Shown piece after piece: positions 8,675 through 17,872 of a stretch of 64,000 nt of DNA. The stretch lies in the NCBI GenBank assembly GCA_963765745.1, contig CAVXXM010000003.1:1-64000 (forward strand). Reading direction: 5' to 3'. The position numbers and the translations under genes are program-made. Source of the stretch: JAHFPN01 sp963765745. GTDB taxonomy: Bacteria; Pseudomonadota; Alphaproteobacteria; Rhizobiales; Xanthobacteraceae. The notes under the pieces are model-generated. The model was not told where the DNA came from, searched no databases, and saw only the letters and a list, made by a program, of their open reading frames with translations. Numbering within the stretch: the first letter of the stretch is position 1; every line of letters starts with the position of its first letter.

Positions 8675-9697
8675 GTGGATCTGCTGGAAGGAGTCCTCGG
8701 GCTCTTCAAGAAACTGCAGAGCATATTTTTCTCGGGCGGCTCCACGTTCTCGCTGACGTCGCTGCTCTGCGCGCTAGGCGTCGCCATCGTCTTCCTGGCC
8801 GTCAAGCGCCGTCAAAAAAATCGGCGTATTCGGTTCAAGACGATCATCCGGGCGCTATTTCCCAAACGCATTACCTCGAGCCCGTCGCACGCGGCCGACA
8901 TCGGCTACTTCTTCTTCGGCATATTCGTATTCGGCCTCGTCCTCGGCGGGGCGGTGATCTCGTATCAACTCATCAGCAACGGCGTCATCCAGCTGCTGGC
9001 GACCACGTTCGGCGCGGTGCGGCCGACGTCGCTTCCCGAAATCGTGTCGAGACCCGCAATCACTCTCACGCTTTTCCTGGCCTATGAGCTGGCTTACTGG
9101 CTCGATCACTATCTGAGCCACCGGGTGCCGATCCTGTGGGAGTTCCACAAGGTTCACCACAGCGCGAACGTGCTGACGCCCTTGACCGTGTTTCGGGTTC
9201 ATCCGGTCGATTCGCTGGTGTTCGCCAACATCGTGGCGATCGTCACCGGGATCGCGAACGGCTCGATGAATTATATGTTCGGGACGACGACCTATCAGTA
9301 TGCCATCACCGACAGCAATATCCTCCTCGTCCTGTTCGTTCATGCCTATGTTCATTTGCAGCATACGCACCTGTGGATTCCGTTTCGCGGCGTGCTCGGG
9401 CGCATCTTGCAGAGTCCGGCGCACCACCAGATTCATCACTCCGACAATCCGGCTCACTTCAACAAGAATCTCGGGAGCTGCCTGGCGATCTGGGACTGGT
9501 TGTTCGGAACCTTGCATATCCCGATGAAGGAGCCGGAAAAATTGAGCTTCGGCATCGAGCCGGGTCATGGCGACGTTCACAATCTGGCCCATAGTCTGGT
9601 CGCCCCGATCTTCCGCGCCGCTTCCCACCTCGCGCCGGCGCCCGCAAGCGGTTCGCCCGTTGGGGCCGCGGTCCGGCGCGATGCGCCGCCGTCCTGA
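8675..9697 (+). CDS. Sterol desaturase/fatty acid hydroxylase family membrane protein
   Basis: A 340-residue membrane protein from GTG 8675 with GGAGG at 8665-8669. It has about four hydrophobic segments and the histidine clusters of the fatty acid hydroxylase superfamily: HYLSH (HxxxH), HKVHHS (HxxHH) and HQIHHS, with HAYVHLQHTH between them. These bind a di-iron centre that hydroxylates or desaturates lipid or sterol chains at the membrane face. WDWLFGT near the C-terminus is also typical of the family. The substrate cannot be assigned; bacterial relatives act on carotenoids, ornithine lipids, hopanoids or sterols. It stands alone, after the ATPase pair and with a perfect palindrome just upstream. 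Confidence 0.82.
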   Translation: MDLLEGVLGLFKKLQSIFFSGGSTFSLTSLLCALGVAIVFLAVKRRQKNRRIRFKTIIRALFPKRITSSPSHAADIGYFFFGIFVFGLVLGGAVISYQLISNGVIQLLATTFGAVRPTSLPEIVSRPAITLTLFLAYELAYWLDHYLSHRVPILWEFHKVHHSANVLTPLTVFRVHPVDSLVFANIVAIVTGIANGSMNYMFGTTTYQYAITDSNILLVLFVHAYVHLQHTHLWIPFRGVLGRILQSPAHHQIHHSDNPAHFNKNLGSCLAIWDWLFGTLHIPMKEPEKLSFGIEPGHGDVHNLAHSLVAPIFRAASHLAPAPASGSPVGAAVRRDAPPS

Positions 9698-9762
9698 ACG
9701 GAAGCGCAGCACTCCGCCATCTCGCGTGCTAAGGTTCGCGCCGTTCAAACCGGGAGCGCGCC

Positions 9763-10245
9763 ATGGTCCTCGGCCTCACGACGTTCGCCTGGATTCATAC
9801 GATCTTGAGTTTGGTGGCGCTGGTGGCGGGTATCGTCGTGGTGAAGGAACTCCTCGGCTCCCGCGTTTCGCGGGGCTGGACCGCGCTCTTCGTCGTGACG
9901 GCGTTCGCGACCAGCGCGACCGGCTTCGTCTTTCCGTTCGAGCGCTTCATCGAATCCCACTGGACCGGCCTCGCGGCGCTCGTGGTGCTCGCGCTGGTCA
10001 TCCTCGCGCATTACGTTTTTCGCCTCGCCGGCTTTTGGCGCTGGGTCTACTCGCTGGGCATGGTGCTGAGCCTCTATTTCCTTGCGCTGGTCGCAATCGC
10101 GCAGGCGTTCAAGAAGGTGCCGGCGCTGACCGCGATGGCGCCGACGCAATCGGAGCCGCCGTTCCTGGTGGCGCAGCTCGTGGCGCTGGCGATTTTCGGC
10201 GTGCTGGCCATTGCGGCGGTGAGGAAGTTCCGGCCGGCAGCCTGA
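9763..10245 (+). CDS. Small four-helix membrane protein, unknown function
   Basis: A 160-residue, almost entirely hydrophobic protein with about four transmembrane helices (near residues 8-28, 38-56, 66-90 and 132-150 by hydrophobicity) and few charged residues except in short loops (FERFIESHW). It starts at ATG 9763 following GGGAGCGCGCC. I do not recognise a catalytic motif. It lies between the sterol-desaturase-like gene and a BrnA-like gene with 65- and 55-base gaps, so it is probably its own unit. It may be one of the generic DUF-type membrane proteins found in Bradyrhizobium relatives; no role is inferred. Confidence 0.65.
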   Translation: MVLGLTTFAWIHTILSLVALVAGIVVVKELLGSRVSRGWTALFVVTAFATSATGFVFPFERFIESHWTGLAALVVLALVILAHYVFRLAGFWRWVYSLGMVLSLYFLALVAIAQAFKKVPALTAMAPTQSEPPFLVAQLVALAIFGVLAIAAVRKFRPAA

Positions 10246-10300
10246 TAACGACGCGCGAGAAATGCAGCATTTGTCACTGCGCGATGCTATGGGTAGTCCG

Positions 10301-10522
10301 ATGAATCGAAGACCCACCGACCCGCGGCACGCGGCGGACGCCCTGTTCAAGGCGGCGACCACCAAGCCGCCGGAAGCCCCACCGAAAAGCCCGTCGCTGC
10401 CCGGCGCCAAGGAGCTGGTTTCCTTGCGCATCGACAAGGACGTGCTCGAGCACTTCCAGGAGACCGGGCCGGGCTGGCAGGACCGCATCAACGAGGCGCT
10501 GCGCAAGCTCGCCGGGAAATAG
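10301..10522 (+). CDS. BrnA-antitoxin-like protein without adjacent toxin
   Basis: The C-terminal half (ELVSLRIDKDVLEHFQETGPGWQ then INEALRKLA) matches the BrnA antitoxin domain, a ribbon-helix-helix-like DNA-binding fold that normally neutralises the RelE-like RNase BrnT and represses the brnTA operon. From ATG 10301 the protein has 73 residues; ATGs at 10262 and 10289 are also in frame, and I prefer 10301 because NRRPTDPRHAAD begins the conserved part. BrnT is usually encoded directly upstream, but here there is only the 160-residue membrane protein. It is therefore an orphan antitoxin-like regulator or a relic. Confidence 0.65.
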   Translation: MNRRPTDPRHAADALFKAATTKPPEAPPKSPSLPGAKELVSLRIDKDVLEHFQETGPGWQDRINEALRKLAGK

Positions 10523-10564
10523 GCGCGCACGGAGTGACGCTGAATTCGACGAATAGCTCACCTT

Positions 10565-10719
10565 GTCATTCCGGGACGCGAGCACCCGGATCGGCGCTTC
10601 GCGCCGTCCGGGTACAGGCTCCACTCGCGGGCCCGGAATCCATAACCACCGCCCGTGAATATGGATTCCGGGCTCGCCACGCCTTAGCCCTTCGGGCTTC
10701 GGCGGGCGCCCGGAATGAC
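10565..10719. repeat. Palindromic intergenic repeat element (GTCATTCCGG family)
   Basis: The outer ends are inverted: GTCATTCCGGG (10565-10575) and CCCGGAATGAC (to 10719). An inner perfect hairpin has 13-bp arms GCCCGGAATCCAT (10631-10643) and ATGGATTCCGGGC (10661-10673). It is closely similar to the element at 12076-12215, sharing the GGAATCCATA and TATGGATTCCGGG blocks and the TTCGGGCTcGGCGGGCG tail. It lies between the BrnA-like gene and the next small gene and has no coding potential. Confidence 0.8.
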
Positions 10720-10762
10720 GATGGGAATCGTATTTCGACCGTTTCACCCACAGGAGATCGCA

Positions 10763-11047
10763 TTGGCGGACAACAAGAAGACGGAAGCGGCCAATATTCA
10801 GTTCAAGAAGGCGCAGCGCGCCGAGGAAGGCAAGAAGGCCATGGCCGAATACGAATCCGCCGCGGTGGCGCTTCGCACCAAGACCGAGCGCTTGAAAGCG
10901 CTTCGATTGGAAAAGGAAGCGGCCGAAGGAGCAACGCCCGACGAGCCGGCCGCGGCCGCGAAGAAGCCGGCCCGGAAGGCCAAGGCAAAGCCCGCGAGCT
11001 TGTCGGGCTGGATGAAGGACCAGGCGGACGGCGGGCGGAATAACTGA
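10763..11047 (+). CDS. Small Lys/Ala-rich cytoplasmic protein, unknown
   Basis: A 94-residue protein from TTG 10763, chosen because AGGAG (10752-10756) sits 6 bases upstream; the longer in-frame ATG at 10715 has no such site and runs into the repeat element. The first 60 residues are a charged, helical, possibly coiled-coil stretch (FKKAQRAEEGKKAMAEYESA, RTKTERLKALRLEKEAAE), followed by an Ala/Lys-rich linker (KKPARKAKAKP) and a short conserved-looking tail (LSGWMKDQ). The basic linker suggests nucleic-acid contact but there is no recognised domain. Function unknown. Confidence 0.6.
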   Translation: MADNKKTEAANIQFKKAQRAEEGKKAMAEYESAAVALRTKTERLKALRLEKEAAEGATPDEPAAAAKKPARKAKAKPASLSGWMKDQADGGRNN

Positions 11048-11159
11048 CGCCGCGCCGCAGGGCATGACGCGGCCGGGTTGCACCCCGCGCATGCGCGCCA
11101 TGTCCTTGCGCCGCGCGCCTTCCAGCGCCACATAGGGCGCTCAACCAAGGACTAGCCCC

Positions 11160-12068
11160 ATGTCCATTCGTCCGGTGAAAAGCATCGTGCAGTCCAAGCC
11201 CACGCTCGAAGGCGCCGGGGTGCGGCTGCGGCGCGCGTTCGGCTTCGGCGAGACCTCCGAGTTCGACCCGTTCCTGCTGTTCGACGATTTCCGCGGCGAC
11301 AATCCGGCCGACTTCATCGCCGGCTTTCCGTGGCATCCGCACCGCGGCATCGAGACCATCACCTACGTGCTCTCGGGCACGGTGGAGCACGGCGACAGCC
11401 TGGGCAACCGCGGCACGCTCGGCGACGGCGACGTGCAATGGATGACCGCCGGGCGCGGCATCATGCACCAGGAAATGCCGAAGGGCGATGCGCAGGGCCG
11501 CATGCACGGCTTCCAGCTCTGGGCGAATCTGCCCGTCGTCGCTCAAGATGACCGCGCCGCGCTATCAGGACATTCCGGCGGCGGCGATCCCCGAGGTGGT
11601 GGACGACGACGGCACGCGCCGTGCGCGTCATCACCGGCGAGTTCTGGGGCAAGCGCGGCCCGGTGGACGGCGTCGCGGCCGAGCCGCGCTATCTCGACGT
11701 CTCGGTGCCGCCCGGCAAGCAGAAGACGCTGAAGGTGGACACCCACGCCCACGCCTTCGCCTATGTGTTCGCGGGCTCGGGCACGCTTCGGCGGCGCCTC
11801 GGCGCCGCTCGGCGTGCTGACCGAGAAGGCGAACGCGGACGGCAGCGAGACGCTCGTGCGCGAGCGCACCGGCAACCGCTCGCTCGTGCTGTTCGACGCG
11901 GGCGACGAGGTGACGGTGCAGGCGGGCGAGGAGGGCATCCGCTTCCTGCTGGTGTCCGGCAAGCCGATCGAGGAGCCGGTCGCCTGGTACGGCCCGATCG
12001 TGATGAACACGCAGGCCGAGATTCAGCAGGCCGTGCGCGAGCTGCAGAGCGGGACGTTTATTCGGTAG
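11160..12068 (+). CDS. Pirin family protein, broken by three frameshifts
   Basis: Joined across the breaks, this is a bicupin pirin of about 300 residues. The N-terminal cupin has the metal ligands in FPWHPHRGIETITYVLSG and GRGIMHQE, with LWANLP at its end; the C-terminal half includes APRYQDIP, VITGEFWG and GPIVMNTQAEIQQAV. Pirins are cytoplasmic iron-binding cupins, some with quercetinase activity. The frame shifts at about 11540, 11620 and 11786; in each case deletion of a single C or G restores a conserved pirin segment. Three clean insertions in otherwise intact sequence look like sequencing error. A diverged fragment of a second pirin lies at 13220-13345. Confidence 0.8.
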
Positions 12069-12075
12069 GCAGCTC

Positions 12076-12215
12076 GTCATTCCGGCCGACCCCGGCCTTG
12101 AAGCCGGGAGCGGCCGGAATCCATAGCCTCCGAGCCAGAAATTTGACGCATGCGGATATGGATTCCGGGTTCGCCCGCCTTCGCCCTTCGGGCTCGGCGG
12201 GCGCCCCGGAATGAC
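12076..12215. repeat. Palindromic intergenic repeat element (GTCATTCCGG family)
   Basis: Ends are GTCATTCCGG (12076-12085) and CCGGAATGAC (to 12215). It contains the same GGAATCCATA and ATATGGATTCCGGG blocks and the CTTCGGGCTCGGCGGGCG tail as the element at 10565-10719. It separates the pirin 3' end from the convergent XRE gene. Confidence 0.8.
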
Positions 12216-12229
12216 GGAAGCAGGCAGCG

Positions 12230-12514
12230 TTACGCCGCCTTTCGGCCCACCGCGACGCGGACGGAGAGCCCGGCACGCGTCGCAAGATCGATCAGCGCAT
12301 CGAGGCTGAACTTGTTGATGCGGCCGCGCAGGAGATCGTTCAGCCGCGGTTGGGTCAGGCTGAGCCGCTTGGCGGCGGCAGTCTGGGTCACGTCCCAGGT
12401 GGCGACGGCCTCGCGGATCGCGATCATCGTCTCCACGCGTGCCTTCATGCTGGCGGCCTGCGCGCGCGAGGGCTCGATCGCATCCCAGACGCTAATAAAA
12501 CGCTGCTTCTTCAT
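12230..12514 (-). CDS. XRE-family helix-turn-helix protein, HigA2-like antitoxin type
   Basis: A 94-residue protein from ATG 12514 (an in-frame TTG at 12532 would add 6 residues). It starts MKKQRFISVWDAIEPSRAQA, as in the short XRE regulators annotated as HigA2-type antitoxins. The helix-turn-helix covers about residues 36-70: WDVTQTAAAKRLSLTQPRLNDLLRG followed by KFSLDALIDLATRAG. It ends with a basic VAVGRKAA tail. It is the last gene of a three-gene minus-strand operon with the DUF4258 and DUF2283 genes, 24 bases after the latter, so it probably autoregulates that operon. Whether it is itself an antitoxin or only the repressor is not known. Confidence 0.78.
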   Translation of the reverse strand: MKKQRFISVWDAIEPSRAQAASMKARVETMIAIREAVATWDVTQTAAAKRLSLTQPRLNDLLRGRINKFSLDALIDLATRAGLSVRVAVGRKAA

Positions 12515-12538
12515 CGCGGGCCGCGTGGTCAACGTGAA

Positions 12539-12751
12539 CTACCCGACCGTCGGCAGCTCGAAGTTGAATTGCTTCAACACGTCGGGATCGTCCGTGCGTT
12601 TCGAGGCGTCGAGGATTTCGATGCCGACGATGCGGCCCTTCTCGTCGTAATCCACGACGATGCCGTCGGCGACCTCTTCGCTGTCCTTGATCGGCCGGTC
12701 GGTCAGATTGAGATAGACCGCGTCGGCGCCGTGATCCACTCTCACGCGCAT
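12539..12751 (-). CDS. DUF2283 family small protein
   Basis: A 70-residue protein from ATG 12751 (AGGAC upstream within the end of the preceding gene). VDHGADAVYLNLTDRPIKDSEEVADGI then VDYDEKGRIVGIEILDASK is the DUF2283 signature. DUF2283 proteins are often coded next to DUF4258 proteins, as here, and the pairs have been proposed to be toxin-antitoxin modules. The start overlaps the DUF4258 stop by 10 bases, so the two are translationally linked. No biochemical role is established for this family. Confidence 0.85.
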   Translation of the reverse strand: MRVRVDHGADAVYLNLTDRPIKDSEEVADGIVVDYDEKGRIVGIEILDASKRTDDPDVLKQFNFELPTVG

Positions 12752-12972
12752 GGCTTTGTCCTGTCGAAATAGGCTGTGATCACATACTCCGAATCGTCCA
12801 GCGGCGTCACTACCCGGAGCATGACATGGCGGCCGGGCAGGCATTTCAGATAGGAGCGCCGCAGGCCCTTGGCCTCGGTCGCATCGGGATTTCGAACGGT
12901 TTCCTCGACCCAGGCCTTTTCGATGTCCCGCCGCTTGAGCTGGAATTCGGCGTGTTCGTCATAGCGGATCAT
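12742..12972 (-). CDS. DUF4258 family protein, putative toxin-like partner
   Basis: A 76-residue basic protein from ATG 12972. It contains the DUF4258 pattern: H-x-x-x-Q-x-K-R-R-D-I (HAEFQLKRRDIEKAWVEETV), an R-x-Y-x-K segment (LRRSYLKCL), a VMLRVV strand and the C-terminal VITAYF strand. DUF4258 is distantly like RelE/BrnT-type RNases, which is why such proteins are suspected toxins. It leads the three-gene operon DUF4258-DUF2283-XRE. No ribosome site is evident before the chosen ATG; an in-frame upstream start at 13023 would add 17 residues. Confidence 0.8.
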   Translation of the reverse strand: MIRYDEHAEFQLKRRDIEKAWVEETVRNPDATEAKGLRRSYLKCLPGRHVMLRVVTPLDDSEYVITAYFDRTKPCA

Positions 12973-13151
12973 CGCGGCGGCCCCAAGCCGGGAAACCGTA
13001 GCGCGTGGGCCGATCGGAGGCAAAAATCAATAGTAACGCCTATAGGCACGTCGTCGGTCATCAGGCCGAGCACGGTTTCGAGGTCGCCGGCCTGGCTCGC
13101 CTTCATCCAGGTCGCGATCAGGTCGCGGATGGCAAGTTCGTCGCGGGACAT
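12969..13151 (-). pseudogene. Truncated SnoaL/SgcJ-like gene fragment
   Basis: The first 35 codons (MSRDELAIRDLIATWMKASQ, then AGDLETVLGLMTDDV) match the start of SnoaL-like SgcJ/EcaC-type proteins, which normally have about 130 residues. After DDV the similarity stops abruptly near 13047 and the frame runs into unrelated sequence ending at 12969, inside the start region of the DUF4258 gene. This is best read as a gene cut by the arrival or rearrangement of the DUF4258 operon. A working 60-residue product is unlikely. Confidence 0.6.
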
Positions 13152-13219
13152 GGTGTTTACACGGTTGACGCCGGGCTAAGTAGCGGCGGACTACGGGATG
13201 TAAATCCATTGGCAGCCCG

Positions 13220-13345
13220 TCCGGTTCCCTTTGTTTCGAGACACCTGATCCGGGGAGCCGGTTGCCTAGGACAGCTTGATCGTGATGGACACGCAGGCGG
13301 AGATTCAGCAGACGGAGCGGAGCTGCAGAGCGGGTGTTCATTCGG
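13220..13345 (+). pseudogene. Decayed C-terminal fragment of a second pirin gene
   Basis: The segment 13278-13345 aligns with the end of the pirin gene (11996-12065), sharing GATCGTGATG, ACACGCAGGC, AGATTCAGCAG and GAGCTGCAGAGCGGG. Weaker similarity reaches back to about 13220. Stops interrupt the frame (for example TAG inside the GCCTAGGAC that replaces GCCTGGTAC). The divergence indicates an old paralogue or duplicate, not a recent copy. Confidence 0.65.
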
Positions 13346-13360
13346 CGCCAGACGGGCGAC

Positions 13361-14218
13361 TTAGTACCGTAGGTCGGTGGTGGCCCAATTCGGCCGGTAG
13401 TTCTTGCAGGCGGCGCCATCCTTGGGATTAATATTGACGCTCTTGTTAGAATTTGGAGTTTGCGAATTGAGTCGCTTCTTAATGTTGTCAAGAATTTCGC
13501 GAGTTTGCCTGACGTCGGGGTCGTTCGTAATCTTGGGAGAAAAGAACTCGTACATTTTCCGAATGTTGTCGTAGTTTTCCCGGTAAGCCCACGAGGCGAC
13601 CACAGAAACTACCGCAAGCAAATTTGCGCGTCCGTTCATGTTGATTTGAGGATCGTATAGATGGTCAAGTGGCACGCATAATGTAGAATTATCAATGACA
13701 TTTGCGAGGATAAGCAATGCATTCGATCGCACGTCCCTTTCATCGCTTCGCGCTCCGTAACTAAGAACTGTCGTTACCTCAAGGTTGTCGAGACTACGAA
13801 ATGCTTCAATAAATTCTCTTATTCCGCGATCAGTATTCTCCCTCATTTCGGCTGTGCTGGTCCCAGTAACAATCTTCCTGTCGGCCGAGTTGATTCCAGC
13901 AATAATTGATCGAATTGCGCCGGTAGTACTCAGGAACTGGCTCTGTACGTCTGGTTTGAATTTGGGTAAATCGACTTTGGCTGCCAGTCTTTCGACGATC
14001 TTCACTAAACACGGAAGAGCTGCTTGCCAGTTTGCCAGCAATCTTTCTGGAACTACGGGCACCGCTTCCGACTTTCCGCCGACTATCGAATTCTCGTAGA
14101 GCACACACTCAGTAGTGCCTCCTAGAGTCTGGGCCCGCGCTTGTGTCGAGCCATCCAAGGCAATTTGTGCGAACACGAGCAAGATCACGCACGATAGGCG
14201 CAGAATACAAATCATCAT
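13361..14218 (-). CDS. Secreted hypothetical protein of an AT-rich cassette
   Basis: A 285-residue protein with an N-terminal signal sequence (ILRLSCVILLVFAQIAL, likely cleavage after ARAQ near residue 30). The mature part is polar, mostly helical by composition, with two cysteines near the start (TECVLYENS, LPCLVKIVERL) and one near the end (AACKNYRPNW). I recognise no domain. Its start overlaps the stop of the upstream membrane-protein gene by 4 bases, so both are one operon. Base composition is clearly more AT-rich than the flanks (many AAT, TTT, GTA codons), which suggests recent transfer. Function unknown. Confidence 0.65.
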   Translation of the reverse strand: MMICILRLSCVILLVFAQIALDGSTQARAQTLGGTTECVLYENSIVGGKSEAVPVVPERLLANWQAALPCLVKIVERLAAKVDLPKFKPDVQSQFLSTTGAIRSIIAGINSADRKIVTGTSTAEMRENTDRGIREFIEAFRSLDNLEVTTVLSYGARSDERDVRSNALLILANVIDNSTLCVPLDHLYDPQINMNGRANLLAVVSVVASWAYRENYDNIRKMYEFFSPKITNDPDVRQTREILDNIKKRLNSQTPNSNKSVNINPKDGAACKNYRPNWATTDLRY

Positions 14219-14973
14219 GAGCCTTCTTCGCTAGGCAATTTGGGGGCCGGTGCTCCTGCCGGTTCTTCTGACCTGCGAGGTACATTGTTCGACACGCGAA
14301 CGCGTAAATCGATTTTCTTGCGCTCCCAGTAAACCGGGAAGTCGAAACTCGCGGTAGAGCGGACTAGCTTTCTTTCATTAATTTCGATTTCGAACGAGTC
14401 TGCATCCCGAGATTTTAATGCAGGGACACGACCAAGCAATTCCAGTTGATAGAATTCATACTTCACCATACGCTTCGCTAAGTTTTCAGTTCCGAGATAA
14501 GGAATATAGAGTATTAGAGCGTCTCCTCGTCGCATAGCAGGCACATGGACTCCGTCAATACTGAACTGCGCTACAAAGTTTGCAAAACTAGTATTCCCAT
14601 CGTTGTTTGGTTCAACAATCAGCAAGAGGTATCTCTTCTCGATTTGAAATGCGTCCTTTATTTTTGACGAATACTCCAACATTCCATAGCCAACGCAGAA
14701 CGCGAGCACACCCGCACCGCCTGCAATACTGATCTTGTATCGCGCGGCTTCCGCACCGGTATTCAGTTCTCCAATTCCCTGTGTACCTGTTCCGAAAAGG
14801 AGTATTGCTACTCCGACCACAACAAGAATGAAGCTAAAAGAAGAATGCGCTGGTCCCATAGTGAAGTATGCTGTCAGCAAAAACAGTGACCCAACCACCA
14901 TGAAGAATAGACCGCTGGCGCAGAACTGCCAGAACCGACTCCAGTAGTCGTCTTTTGCCTCAGGACTCGGCAT
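14215..14973 (-). CDS. Three-helix membrane protein of an AT-rich cassette
   Basis: From ATG 14973, chosen because GAGGAGG lies 5 bases upstream (a start 7 codons earlier has none). The 252-residue protein has three transmembrane helices within the first 110 residues (FFMVVGSLFLLTAYF, FSFILVVVGVAILLFG, ISIAGGAGVLAFCVGYGML) and then a soluble domain of about 140 residues with alternating strands (YLLLIVEPNNDG, DALILYIPYL, YEFYQLELLG). It precedes the secreted partner with a 4-base overlap. Its base composition is also AT-rich. A membrane-anchored sensor or transport accessory is possible but nothing in the sequence decides it. Confidence 0.65.
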   Translation of the reverse strand: MPSPEAKDDYWSRFWQFCASGLFFMVVGSLFLLTAYFTMGPAHSSFSFILVVVGVAILLFGTGTQGIGELNTGAEAARYKISIAGGAGVLAFCVGYGMLEYSSKIKDAFQIEKRYLLLIVEPNNDGNTSFANFVAQFSIDGVHVPAMRRGDALILYIPYLGTENLAKRMVKYEFYQLELLGRVPALKSRDADSFEIEINERKLVRSTASFDFPVYWERKKIDLRVRVSNNVPRRSEEPAGAPAPKLPSEEGS

Positions 14974-15139
14974 GTGTCCTCCTCGGGTCACCAATTTGCA
15001 TTTGTGATTTAAAGAACCGAACGCGATAAATTCAGAACGAACTCTAAACCTTAACTTGCAGACGGGTCAATATGCCCGCACCCATTGCAACGATGCATCG
15101 CCGGGTCTACCGCTGAGAGAGCGGACTTGCTTGGGCCCT

Positions 15140-16972
<1,833 letters not shown>

Positions 16973-17021
16973 GGCGGATCTCCTTGCGTTCACGGAGACC
17001 CGGGGGCGAAGGCTGGCCTTG

Positions 17022-17128
17022 GTTCCAGTCCCTGCGCCGGCATGACCCGGATCAGGTTCGAAGGGTCACCGCGTCCAGCGGAATCTCAGCCCATGATTCA
17101 AACAGGAATTTTGGGCACCCCTCGGAAC
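17022..17128 (-). promoter_or_regulatory. TPP riboswitch (THI element)
   Basis: On the minus strand the conserved aptamer parts occur in order: GAGGGGTGCCC, GGGCTGAGAT, ACCCTTCGAACCTGATC and CGGGTCATGCCGGCGCAGGG, closed by GTTCC/GGAAC at the two ends. This is the standard TPP-binding fold. The expression platform must lie between 17021 and the ribosome site at about 16980, consistent with control of translation start. Confidence 0.95.
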
Positions 17129-17133
17129 ACCCT

Positions 17134-17162
17134 CAATGTGGACCTTTGCGCGGCGGCGTCAA
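17134..17162 (-). promoter_or_regulatory. Sigma-70-type promoter of thiC
   Basis: On the minus strand, TTGACG (17162-17157) and ACATTG (17139-17134) are separated by 17 bases and place the transcript start just ahead of the TPP riboswitch. Confidence 0.6.
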
Positions 17163-17180
17163 TGGCTGGGCACTGACGAA

Positions 17181-17762
17181 TCAACGGGCGCTGAGCGCGG
17201 CCCTGACGGCGGCGAGAATCACCGGGTCCAGCTCGACAGGCGGCATGGCCTGCGGGAGAAACGTGCGCACGGCGCCGTAAGGAATTCCCACCAGCGCCAG
17301 CGCGAAGCGGTCGCGGCCGCGCCGGTCATCGGCGGCGAGGCGCTTGGCAGCCGCGGCGATTCCGTCGCGCATAGCACCCGTGAGCTTGCTCGCGCGGGCG
17401 CGGCTTTCGGCCGGCGCGTCGTCGAGGAAATCGTCGCGCCGGTGCACGAACAGAATAACGCCGGCAGAAGGATCCTCGCGGGCGAAACGAGGCGTAACCA
17501 GCGCGACGTTCGCCGCTTCTTCGAGGTTGCGGGCCTCGGCCAGACGGCCAAGAAAGGCCGTGCCGAAGCGCTCCGCGGCCTCCAGCCAGACTTCGGCCAG
17601 CAAAGCCGCCCGGGAGGGCACCCGGTGATAGATCGAGCCGGTCGGGACCTTGGCCTCCTTGGCGATCTCGGCGATGGTGGCGCGGGCGGCCCCCTGGCGT
17701 GCGGCAACGCGAGCGGCCGCAAGCCTAAGCCCTGCCTCGGTTATTTGCGCTGGACGGCCCAT
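17181..17762 (-). CDS. TetR family transcriptional regulator
   Basis: A 193-residue regulator from ATG 17762. The N-terminal helix-turn-helix is at residues about 25-46 (ATIAEIAKEAKVPTGSIYHRVPSRAALLAEVW), the usual TetR DNA-binding domain, followed by an all-helical ligand domain. The promoter side is a 178-base AT-rich stretch with an inverted repeat ATTAGA-N8-TCTAAT at 17771-17790, directly before its start, a plausible autoregulatory operator. The divergent neighbour is a 23-residue peptide at 17941. Ligand and other targets are unknown. Confidence 0.88.
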   Translation of the reverse strand: MGRPAQITEAGLRLAAARVAARQGAARATIAEIAKEAKVPTGSIYHRVPSRAALLAEVWLEAAERFGTAFLGRLAEARNLEEAANVALVTPRFAREDPSAGVILFVHRRDDFLDDAPAESRARASKLTGAMRDGIAAAAKRLAADDRRGRDRFALALVGIPYGAVRTFLPQAMPPVELDPVILAAVRAALSAR

Positions 17763-17770
17763 TTGCTAAT

Positions 17771-17790
17771 ATTAGACGAATAATTCTAAT
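17771..17790. promoter_or_regulatory. Inverted repeat, candidate TetR operator
   Basis: ATTAGA (17771-17776) and TCTAAT (17785-17790) form perfect 6-bp arms 8 bases apart, 8 bases upstream of the TetR start. Two further TTCTA/TAGAA-rich stretches follow (17840-17862) in the same AT-rich region. The link to the TetR protein rests on position only. Confidence 0.4.
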
Positions 17791-17872
17791 TAGTCCACAA
17801 GGTTGTCTATGACTGTAATTTGTTTATTAAATTATATATTCTAAAATAAGAATTCTAAATAGCTTCCGCCGA

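Noticed and set aside
9843..9870. A second sigma-EcfG promoter (GGAAC then CGTT)
   Set aside because: The spacer is 13 bases, too short for the 16-17 consensus, and it lies inside the coding sequence.
11160..12068. Pirin as a true pseudogene
   Set aside because: All three breaks are one-base insertions with the protein otherwise fully conserved, as in thyA and ilvC, so an error is likelier.
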